Origin: JAFDWI01 sp964595905 | GTDB taxonomy: Bacteria > Actinomycetota > Acidimicrobiia > Acidimicrobiales > Iamiaceae | Assembly: GCA_964595905.1 (NCBI GenBank) | Contig: CAZQSU010000136.1 | Span: 1-6,825, forward strand | DNA length: 6,825 nt | Reading direction: 5' to 3' | Part shown: positions 1 to 5,561 of the stretch, one piece after another | How positions within the stretch are numbered: the stretch's first letter is position 1 | Layout: the number at the start of each line of letters is the position of its first letter | The notes under the pieces: generated by a model | Database searches by the model: none | What the model was told of the DNA's origin: nothing | The model's input: the letters and a program-made list of their open reading frames with translations, nothing else | Translations under genes and position numbers: made by a program

Positions 1-12
1 AGCCAAAGGGGT

Positions 13-18
13 CCTCCT
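13..18 (-). promoter_or_regulatory. Strong ribosome-binding site for a gene starting at the left window edge
   Basis: On the minus strand these bases read AGGAGG, a full Shine-Dalgarno sequence. Six bases further on is a TTG codon (6 down to 4) followed by GCT, so a minus-strand gene may begin with TTG here. An ATG just outside the window, about 12 bases from the site, is also possible. Only two codons at most are visible, so nothing can be said about the product. It would be the next gene after meaB in the same direction, separated from it by about 200 bases that hold a terminator-like hairpin and a palindrome, so it probably has its own promoter. Confidence 0.45.
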
Positions 19-99
19 GTCTGATCCGTGGGTCATTTTCGGCCTGGTAGGGCGGGCGGGTCGCTGCCGATGGTGACCATGGCGAGTGCCATGAGGTCG

Positions 100-152
100 G
101 CGAAATTTGCAGAGAAAAGCCGCCGTGAGCGGCAGATTACTGCAAATTTCGC
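100..152. repeat. 53-base nested imperfect palindrome, AT-rich, possible operator
   Basis: GCGAAATTTGCAG at 100-112 and CTGCAAATTTCGC at 140-152 are perfect 13-base inverted repeats. Inside them GCCGC (119-123) and GCGGC (129-133) form a second inverted repeat about the same centre (base 126). Two six-base segments (113-118, 134-139) that mostly do not pair separate the two stems symmetrically. Each outer arm contains AAATTT, and the two AAATTT centres are 41 bases apart, close to four helical turns. Both arms are followed on the plus strand by GCAGAG (109-114 and 151-156). The AT-rich arms stand out from the GC-rich surroundings. The element lies between the meaB stop and a probable gene start at the left edge, as an operator for that gene would. 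The inverted repeat is seen directly; its function is inferred. Confidence 0.6.
113..133 (-). terminator. Possible intrinsic terminator after meaB
   Basis: Read on the minus strand, the direction of meaB transcription, the core of the palindrome is GCCGC, a five-base loop TCACG, then GCGGC followed immediately by TTTTCT (118 down to 113). An all-GC stem followed by a T-run is the form of a Rho-independent terminator. It begins about 70 bases past the meaB stop. The stem is only 5 base pairs, which is weak, although the outer 13-base arms could extend the structure. On the plus strand the hairpin is followed by AGATTA, so it would act only for the meaB direction. Confidence 0.4.
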
Positions 153-204
153 AGAGCGGTGGGGGTCGGAGTGCGGGGAATCCCGCAGACGACGATGCGT
201 CGAG

Positions 205-1179
205 TCAGGCGCCGAGGGGGCCGAGCAGTTCGTCCGCGGCGGCGTAGGGGTCGACCTCTCCCGACCGGACCCGTTCGATCAGGTCCGCCGACCCGTCCTC
301 GTCGTCGCCGCCGCCCATGAGTGTGGCGGCACGCCTGCGCAGGCGTTCGGTGACCACACTCTCCAACTCGTCACCGAGGCGGCGCCGGCGGCGGACCTCG
401 AGCTCACCCGTGGCGCGCAGGTGGTCCATGTGGTCGCCGATCGCCTCCCACAGCTCGGCCGCGCCCCGACCCTCGGTGGCCACGGCCTCGACGATCGGCG
501 GGGTCCAGCCCCGCGCATCGCCCATCTGGAGCATCGCCTTGAGGTCGTGGCGGGTCTGGCGCACGCCGTCCCGGTCGGCCTTGTTGATCACGAAGACGTC
601 CGCGATCTCCATCAGCCCGGCCTTGTTCGCCTGCACCGCGTCACCCCAGCCCGGGTTCACGACCACCACGGTCGTGTCGGCCTGGGAAACGATCTCGACC
701 TCGACCTGGCCCACCCCGACGGTCTCGACGATCACCCAGCCGTACCCGGCCGCGTCGAGCACCCGGATCGCCTCGGGCACCGCCAGGGTCAACCCACCCA
801 GGTGTCCGCGGGTCGCCATCGAACGGATGAACACCTCGGGGTCGAGCGCATGCTCGGCCATGCGCACCCGGTCTCCCAGGATCGCCCCACCCGAGAACGG
901 CGACGACGGATCCACTGCCAGCACGGCGGGGCGTTCTCCGATGCTCCGTGCGTGGGCGACCAGGGCGCTGGTGAGGGTGGACTTGCCCGCGCCGGGCGCG
1001 CCCGTGACGCCCACGGTGGTCGCCCGCCCGGTCTGGGGAAAGACCAGCCGACCGATCTCTCGCGCCTCGTCGTCGCCCCGCTCCACGATCGAGAGCACCC
1101 GCGCGAGGGCACGGCGGTCACCGTCGACGACGGCATCGACCAACGCGGCCGGATCGGTGGGGAGTCGTTGCATGGCCAT
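205..1179 (-). CDS. meaB: MeaB/ArgK-type GTPase, chaperone of B12-dependent acyl-CoA mutase
   Basis: This 324-residue protein belongs to the MeaB/ArgK G3E GTPase family, whose members load and protect adenosylcobalamin in methylmalonyl-CoA mutase or its relatives and gate cofactor transfer by GTP hydrolysis in the cytoplasm. Visible motifs are the Walker A loop GAPGAGKS (60-67), DPSSPFSGGAILGD (90-103), TRGHLGGL (123-130), ETVGVGQ (152-158) and the guanine-specificity motif NKAD (199-202). The length matches the family (about 330). A charged C-terminal arm from about 262 resembles the dimerisation region of known members. The start is ATG at 1179, since the open frame further upstream lies inside the permease gene and reads like a shadow; a second ATG at 1173 is possible. 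No Shine-Dalgarno sequence is evident before either. The gap to the upstream permease is 25 bases, so the genes are probably co-transcribed. The partner mutase is not in the window. Family assignment is firm; which mutase it serves is unknown. Confidence 0.93.
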   Translation of the reverse strand: MAMQRLPTDPAALVDAVVDGDRRALARVLSIVERGDDEAREIGRLVFPQTGRATTVGVTGAPGAGKSTLTSALVAHARSIGERPAVLAVDPSSPFSGGAILGDRVRMAEHALDPEVFIRSMATRGHLGGLTLAVPEAIRVLDAAGYGWVIVETVGVGQVEVEIVSQADTTVVVVNPGWGDAVQANKAGLMEIADVFVINKADRDGVRQTRHDLKAMLQMGDARGWTPPIVEAVATEGRGAAELWEAIGDHMDHLRATGELEVRRRRRLGDELESVVTERLRRRAATLMGGGDDEDGSADLIERVRSGEVDPYAAADELLGPLGA

Positions 1180-1204
1180 CTGGGAACCGATGATGGCCGA
1201 GCCG

Positions 1205-2152
1205 TCACGCCGACGACGAACCGACGCCGGCCGCGACCACTGCATCCACCGGATCGCACGGGGCATCGTCGACCACACCTTCGAGCGTGCCGACCGGCCG
1301 GTGCGTGCGCCGACGAGGTCGACGCAGCGCCGCCACGATCGACACCACGGCGAAGGTCGCACACGCGCCGAGCAGGATCCCCGTGGGGACCTGCCACAGC
1401 GCCAACGCCGAACCGAGCAGGAGCACACACAGCGTCGAGCGCACCGCTCCTGACGGCAGGCGCACCGTCGCCTTCGCGCCCAGGTACACGCCCGGTAGGG
1501 CACCGAGGACCAACACGGCACTCAGGCCGAGTTCGACCGTCCCGAAGAACAGGTGGCCGACCAGCGCCGCGGCGACCAGCGGGATCGCCTGCACCAGGTC
1601 GGTGCCCACCAGCTCCGACGGGCGCAGACCCGGATGAAGGAGCACCAGCAGCACGATGATCACCGAGCCCGAACCGATCGACGTGAAGCCGACCATCAGT
1701 CCACCGATCAACCCCACGACCAGGGTCGCCAGCGGGCGCAGCGCACATGGGCCGGTCGTCGGCCCGCGCCGTTCGGCGACGACCGACTGGACGATCATCG
1801 CCGCAACCCCGACCACGAGGACGACGCCGATCCCCGCTCGGACCACGTCGTCGGCGACGCCGCCGTCACCGAGCAGCGAGATCAGCCACGCGCCGGCGAA
1901 CGCTGCGGGCACCGCTGTGGGCAGCAGGTAGCGCACGAGGTCCCACCGGACCGTGCCGGCCCGCTGGTGCACGACCGCCCCCACCGGCTTGATCGCCAAC
2001 GACACCGCCAGGTCGCTGCCGACTGCGGCGGTGGGGCTCACCCCGAAGCCCAGCACCAGCAGCGGCGTCATGATCGCGCCGCCACCCATGCCGGTCATGC
2101 CCACGAGGAAGCCGACACACAGCCCGGCGAGTGCGAGTTCGGCGACGGGCAC
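1205..2152 (-). CDS. TauE/SafE-family membrane permease, probable sulfur-compound transporter
   Basis: A 315-residue, strongly hydrophobic protein of the TauE/SafE (DUF81) family, located in the cytoplasmic membrane, with about eight to ten hydrophobic stretches between residues 4 and 276. The family's internal duplication is visible: GMTGMGGGAIMTPLLVL followed by AVGSD (about 18-47) is mirrored by GFTSIGSGSVIIVLLVL followed by LVGTD (about 155-185). The tail after 277 is arginine-rich, then acidic and small-residue, probably cytoplasmic. The start is GTG at 2152, because GAGGT (2164-2160) lies 7 bases before it, overlapping the stop of the siroheme gene. Members move sulfite, sulfoacetate, taurine products or other organic anions, and one in Corynebacterium glutamicum (CysZ) lies in a sulfate-assimilation cluster. 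Given the siroheme and ATP sulfurylase neighbours, sulfate import or sulfite export is the best inference. Direction and substrate cannot be read from the sequence. Confidence 0.88.
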   Translation of the reverse strand: MPVAELALAGLCVGFLVGMTGMGGGAIMTPLLVLGFGVSPTAAVGSDLAVSLAIKPVGAVVHQRAGTVRWDLVRYLLPTAVPAAFAGAWLISLLGDGGVADDVVRAGIGVVLVVGVAAMIVQSVVAERRGPTTGPCALRPLATLVVGLIGGLMVGFTSIGSGSVIIVLLVLLHPGLRPSELVGTDLVQAIPLVAAALVGHLFFGTVELGLSAVLVLGALPGVYLGAKATVRLPSGAVRSTLCVLLLGSALALWQVPTGILLGACATFAVVSIVAALRRPRRRTHRPVGTLEGVVDDAPCDPVDAVVAAGVGSSSA

Positions 2153-2162
2153 CGCGGCGACC

Positions 2163-2849
2163 TCAGGCGATCGTCTCGTCGAGCAGGCGCCGGGCCGCGT
2201 CGAGGTGGCCGTCACGGACCAACCCGGGGAAGGGGCCGCCCAGCAGCCTGCGCCAGTCGATCGTCTCGGTGGAGCGTCCCGTCGCCTTGACCTGTGCCCG
2301 AGCCGCGGCGAGCAGCGCGGCCACCTCGCCGGTCGCGTCACCCAGCAATTCGTCGATGAGTCCGTCGGTGCGGTCCCGCAGCCACGATGCGAGCGCCGGC
2401 GACGTGCCCGACGACGACACCGCAATCGAGACCGGCCCGTCCCGGTGGATCGCCGGGAGGATGAACGAGCAGTTCGCCGGATCGTCCGCGGCATTCACCC
2501 ACACCCCCGCGTCGTCGGCGTCCGCCGCGACCTGTGCGTCGACGTCGGGTACGCCGGTGGCGGTCACGACCAGCCGGTAGGCGTCGGCCTCGCCGGTCCG
2601 GTACGCACGCCGCTCCACGGCGATCACCTCGGCCTCGGCCAGTGCGTCGACCCCGGGGTCGGTCTCGGGCGCGACCACCGTCACCTTCGCGCCGGCGGCG
2701 ACCAGGCCGGACACCTTGCGAAGCGCCACCCGACCGGCTCCGACGACCAGCACCGATCTGCCGTGCAGGTCGAGGCTGACCGGGTACGCGGCCCCCACGC
2801 CGAGCGGTGCCGTCCGGACCGACGACTGAATCCCGACCAAATCAGTCAT
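2163..2849 (-). CDS. cysG: Met8/CysG N-terminal-type siroheme synthase (precorrin-2 dehydrogenase / sirohydrochlorin ferrochelatase)
   Basis: This 228-residue protein matches the N-terminal half of CysG and yeast Met8p, which oxidises precorrin-2 to sirohydrochlorin with NAD and then inserts iron to give siroheme. After an N-terminal stretch of about 22 residues comes YPVSLDLHGRSVLVVGAG with the NAD-binding GAGRVALRK (37-45). VNAADDP (118-124) corresponds to the catalytic region of CysG, with D122 aligning with its Asp104. SSSGTSPALASWLR (145-158) is a family signature. The methyltransferase half is absent and is supplied by the divergent cobA gene. ATG at 2849 has GGAAG nine bases upstream. 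A GTG at 2798 would remove the extension and widen the divergent promoter region to 97 bases, but it lacks a clear ribosome-binding site. The gene leads a probable operon with the permease and meaB. Some family members carry only the dehydrogenase activity; this cannot be excluded. Confidence 0.9.
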   Translation of the reverse strand: MTDLVGIQSSVRTAPLGVGAAYPVSLDLHGRSVLVVGAGRVALRKVSGLVAAGAKVTVVAPETDPGVDALAEAEVIAVERRAYRTGEADAYRLVVTATGVPDVDAQVAADADDAGVWVNAADDPANCSFILPAIHRDGPVSIAVSSSGTSPALASWLRDRTDGLIDELLGDATGEVAALLAAARAQVKATGRSTETIDWRRLLGGPFPGLVRDGHLDAARRLLDETIA

Positions 2850-2895
2850 CTATGCTCGCTTCCGTGCCGCAGCCCTCGAAGACCGACCGCCGCCC
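2850..2895. promoter_or_regulatory. 46-base divergent intergenic region between cysG and cobA
   Basis: The two siroheme genes start back to back here, so promoters for both directions must lie in or near these bases, possibly reaching into either gene. TATGCT at 2851-2856 is a possible plus-strand -10 hexamer, which would place a cobA transcript start near 2863. No good -35 hexamer is seen in front of it, only a weak CTGAAT at 2826-2831 with a 19-base spacer. On the minus strand I see no convincing -10. GGAAG (2863-2859, minus) serves as the ribosome-binding site for cysG. No clear operator palindrome is visible. Confidence 0.3.
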
Positions 2896-2899
2896 GTGA
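2852..2899 (+). CDS. Possible 15-codon upstream reading frame coupled to cobA
   Basis: An ATG at 2852 opens a frame encoding MLASVPQPSKTDRRP and ends with TGA at 2897-2899, which overlaps the cobA GTG start (2896-2898) as GTGA. This arrangement permits re-initiation of ribosomes on cobA, whose own start lacks a Shine-Dalgarno sequence. The peptide contains no cysteine or histidine run, so it does not resemble a cysteine-sensing attenuator. There is no ribosome-binding site before the ATG, and TATGCT overlapping it could instead be a promoter element, in which case transcripts would begin after the ATG. An in-frame GTG at 2864 is an alternative start. Existence of the frame is seen; translation is a guess. 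Confidence 0.25.
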   Translation: MLASVPQPSKTDRRP

Positions 2900-3600
2900 C
2901 CGTCCATCTCGTCGGCGCCGGGCCGGGTGACCCCGAACTCATCACCGTGCGCGGCGCGCAACTGCTCGCCGCCGCGGACGTGATCCTTCACGACCGCCTC
3001 GCCGAGCCCCTGCTCGCGCTCGCCGCGCCCCACGCCGAGATCGTCGACGTCGGCAAAGCGCCCGGCTCCGCGCCCGTCTCCCAGGACCAGATCAACGACC
3101 TGCTCGTCTCCTACGGTCGCCGCCACGACACCGTCGTGCGGCTCAAGGGCGGCGACCCCTACATCTTCGCCCGCGGCGCCGAAGAGGTCGAGGCGCTGCG
3201 CACTGCGGGCATCGACCACACGGTCGTCCCGGGCATCTCGTCGGTACTCGCCGCTCCGGCCGCGGCCGGCGCGCCATTGACCTGCCGAGGGGTGACCCGC
3301 ACCTTCACCGTGCTCAGCGGCCACGAGGAACCCGACGCATGGGCGCCCGGCTACGCCGAGGCGCTCGTCGCCCTCGGTGGCACGATCGTGGTGATGATGG
3401 GCGCCGCCCGCATGGCCCGCATCGCCACGCACCTGATCGCCGCCGGTGCGAGACCCGACACGCCGGTCGCCGCGGCCCACTCGGCGACCACGCCGGACGA
3501 GGTCGTGGCCCGGGCGACCCTCGGCGACATCGACGAAGCGCTGCTCGCGTCGCCGAGTGTGTTCGTCATCGGCGAAGTGGCCGGCATCGACCTGCGCTGA
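2896..3600 (+). CDS. cobA: Uroporphyrinogen-III C-methyltransferase
   Basis: This 234-residue cytoplasmic enzyme uses two S-adenosylmethionine molecules to methylate uroporphyrinogen III at C2 and C7, giving precorrin-2, the branch point to siroheme and cobalamin. Family motifs are clear: VHLVGAGPGDPELIT (3-17), ILHDRL (30-35), RLKGGDPYIFARG (82-94), VVPGISSVLAAPAAAG (110-125), TVLSGHE (138-144) and the VMMG segment (166-169). The length suits a single-domain enzyme (about 240-260), so it is not a full CysG fusion. GTG at 2896 is the only usual start codon in this frame between the upstream in-frame stop at 2827-2829 and the conserved N-terminus. It lacks a Shine-Dalgarno sequence and overlaps the stop of a short upstream frame. 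It is the only convincing large gene on the plus strand, divergent from the Met8-type gene and convergent with cysNC. Its precorrin-2 product is probably passed to the divergently encoded enzyme for siroheme, though supply to a B12 pathway is equally possible. Confidence 0.94.
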   Translation: MTVHLVGAGPGDPELITVRGAQLLAAADVILHDRLAEPLLALAAPHAEIVDVGKAPGSAPVSQDQINDLLVSYGRRHDTVVRLKGGDPYIFARGAEEVEALRTAGIDHTVVPGISSVLAAPAAAGAPLTCRGVTRTFTVLSGHEEPDAWAPGYAEALVALGGTIVVMMGAARMARIATHLIAAGARPDTPVAAAHSATTPDEVVARATLGDIDEALLASPSVFVIGEVAGIDLR

Positions 3601-3610
3601 ACCGACGCGC

Positions 3611-3637
3611 GCCCGCACCGGGACCGCCACCGCGGGC
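3611..3637. terminator. Possible hairpin between convergent cobA and cysNC
   Basis: GCCCGC (3611-3616) and GCGGGC (3632-3637) are a perfect 6-base inverted repeat separated by 15 bases, in the 41-base gap where the two transcripts converge. A hairpin here could stop transcription from both sides. There is no T-run on either strand, so it is not a standard intrinsic terminator, and such repeats arise easily in GC-rich sequence. Confidence 0.22.
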
Positions 3638-3641
3638 ACCA

Positions 3642-5561
3642 TCACAGGATCCCGTTGCGTTCCAGCAGCTCGATCACCGCGTCGGCGGCCTGCTCGGCGC
3701 TGGTCGCCGTGGTGTCGATGCGCAGCTCGGCTTCCGCGGGCAGCTCATAGGGAGCGTCGACCCCGGTGAAGTCGGGCAGCTCACCCCGCTCGGCCCGGGC
3801 GTAGAGGCCCTTGGGGTCGCGCTCGGCGGCGACCCGCAACGGCGTGTCGACGAACACCTCGAAGAACTCGCCGGGCACGAACCGCTCGCGCACGGCCGCA
3901 CGCTCGGCCGCGTAGGGCGAGATGAACGCGGCGATCACGACCAGGCCGGCCTGGTGCAGCAGCGCCGCGACGTCGCCGGCCCGGCGGATGTTCTCGGTCC
4001 GGTCGGCGGGGCTGAAGCCCAGGTCGCGGCACAGCCCGTGACGCAGGTTGTCACCGTCGAGCAGAAACGTGTGGATGCCGCGGGTGTGCAGCTTGCGCTC
4101 GACCACGTTCGAGATCGTCGACTTGCCGGCGCCCGAAAGGCCGGTCATCCACACCACGGCACTGCCATGACCCATCAGTTCGGCCCGGGCGGCACGATCG
4201 ACCTCGAGGTGCTGCCAGTGGATGTCGGCGCGGGATGCCAGGGGCTCGTCGACCATGCCGGCGGCGACCGTGTCGTTGGTCATGCGGTCGATCAGGATGA
4301 ACCCGCCCAGGCCCCGGGTGTCGCGGTAACGGTCGAAGGCCACCGGCGTGTCGAGGGTGACGGTGACCTCGCCGATGTCGTTCAATTCGAGGGTGTCGGC
4401 CGAAACGAGGTCGAGGTGCTCCACATCCAGCGTGCGCAGCGGTCGGGCGATCGTGGCACCCACCGTCACGGTGCCGATCTTGGCCCGGTAGCGACGCCCC
4501 GGGACCAGCGCCTTGTCGGCCATCCAGACCAGGTGCGCAGCGAAGCGGTCCGAGACCGTCGCCCGCTCGCCAGGGGCGCTGAACACGTCGCCGCGGCTCA
4601 CGTCGATCTCGTCGGTGAGGGTGACGGTGACCGAGTCACCGGCCGAGGCCACAGCGAGGTCGCCGTCCGCGGTCACGACCCGCGCCACCACACTGGACTC
4701 ACCAGAGGGCAGGACCACGACTTCGTCGCCGGGCGCGACCGTTCCGGACAGGATCTGCCCCGAGAACCCCCGAAAGGATGCATCAGGGCGGTTCACCCAC
4801 TGCACGGGCAGACGCAACGGCCCGTCGGCTGCCACCGAGCCCGTCGGTGCGGCCTCGAGCGCGCCGAGCAGCGTCGGCCCGGTGTACCAGGGAGTGTGCA
4901 CACTGGGTGTGGTGAGGTTCGCGCCTTCGACCGCGGACAGCGGGATGGGCGTCACCGAGGCGATGCCGATGTGGTCTGCGAACGCGGCGTAATCGGCCGC
5001 GAGGGACTCGAACGCGACGCGGTCGTAGTCGACCAGGTCGAGCTTGTTGACCGCCAGGACCACCTGGTCGATGCCCATCAGTGCCACCAGATGCGTGTGC
5101 CGACGGGTCTGGGCGACCACTCCCTTGGTGGCGTCGACGAGGATGACGGCCAGATCCGCGGTGGACGCCCCGGTGGCCATGTTGCGCGTGTACTGGACGT
5201 GCCCCGGGGTGTCGGCGACGATGAACTGCCGGGTCGGCGTGGAGAAGAACCGGTAGGCGACGTCGATCGTGATGCCCTGTTCGCGTTCGGCCTGCAGGCC
5301 GTCGACCAGCAGCGCGAAGTCGAGGTCTGCGCCGCGGGTGCCGACCTTGCGGGAGTCGACCTCGAGGGGGCGCAACTGGTCCTCCAGCACCAGGTTCGCC
5401 TCGAACAGCAGCCGGCCGATCAGGGTGGACTTGCCGTCGTCGACCGACCCGCAGGTGATGAAGCGCAGGGTGGAACGCCACTGATGCTCCGCGAGGAACG
5501 CATCCAGGGCGGCTGCGCCGGACGTCTCGGCCGCGGCACGCACAGGCGTCGTCGGCGCCAT
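3642..5561 (-). CDS. cysNC: CysNC: sulfate adenylyltransferase GTPase subunit fused to APS kinase
   Basis: A 639-residue bifunctional enzyme. The N-terminal part (about 28-445) is CysN, an EF-Tu-like GTPase that drives APS formation by CysD: G1 GSVDDGKS (38-45), GITID (96-100), DTPGH (117-121) and NKLD (172-175), followed by beta-barrel domains. The C-terminal part (about 446-639) is CysC, which phosphorylates APS to PAPS: P-loop GLSGAGKS (474-481), DGDNLRHGL (502-510), FISPY with the conserved serine at 548, KGLYARA (584-590) and DFTGVDAPYE (597-606). All expected catalytic motifs are present in both halves. The fusion is common in actinobacteria, including mycobacteria. ATG at 5561 shares a base with the cysD stop (TGATG) and has GAGGG nine bases upstream inside cysD, so translation is coupled. 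PAPS may feed a PAPS reductase or sulfotransferases; neither gene is in the window. Confidence 0.97.
   Translation of the reverse strand: MAPTTPVRAAAETSGAAALDAFLAEHQWRSTLRFITCGSVDDGKSTLIGRLLFEANLVLEDQLRPLEVDSRKVGTRGADLDFALLVDGLQAEREQGITIDVAYRFFSTPTRQFIVADTPGHVQYTRNMATGASTADLAVILVDATKGVVAQTRRHTHLVALMGIDQVVLAVNKLDLVDYDRVAFESLAADYAAFADHIGIASVTPIPLSAVEGANLTTPSVHTPWYTGPTLLGALEAAPTGSVAADGPLRLPVQWVNRPDASFRGFSGQILSGTVAPGDEVVVLPSGESSVVARVVTADGDLAVASAGDSVTVTLTDEIDVSRGDVFSAPGERATVSDRFAAHLVWMADKALVPGRRYRAKIGTVTVGATIARPLRTLDVEHLDLVSADTLELNDIGEVTVTLDTPVAFDRYRDTRGLGGFILIDRMTNDTVAAGMVDEPLASRADIHWQHLEVDRAARAELMGHGSAVVWMTGLSGAGKSTISNVVERKLHTRGIHTFLLDGDNLRHGLCRDLGFSPADRTENIRRAGDVAALLHQAGLVVIAAFISPYAAERAAVRERFVPGEFFEVFVDTPLRVAAERDPKGLYARAERGELPDFTGVDAPYELPAEAELRIDTTATSAEQAADAVIELLERNGIL

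Noticed and set aside
70..80. ATGGTGACCAT, an 11-base palindrome with a central G
   Set aside because: It is a perfect 5-base inverted repeat near the left gene's likely promoter, but it is too short to separate from chance and has no second copy.
1180..1521. Upstream extension of the meaB frame
   Set aside because: The extra 114 residues overlap the end of the permease and are rich in Arg, Cys and Trp, as in a shadow frame. Homology begins just after the ATG at 1179.
28..1659. Long plus-strand open frame opposite meaB and the permease
   Set aside because: The translation is arginine-, histidine- and proline-rich with no domain, and the opposite strand has two recognisable proteins. Long antisense frames are expected at this G+C content.
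2153..2494. Upstream extension of the permease frame
   Set aside because: This part overlaps the siroheme gene and is arginine/serine-rich and hydrophilic. GTG at 2152 has a ribosome-binding site and begins the hydrophobic domain.
2842..3645. Minus-strand open frame opposite cobA
   Set aside because: cobA carries all its family motifs in the other strand; this frame has shadow-like composition and no motif.
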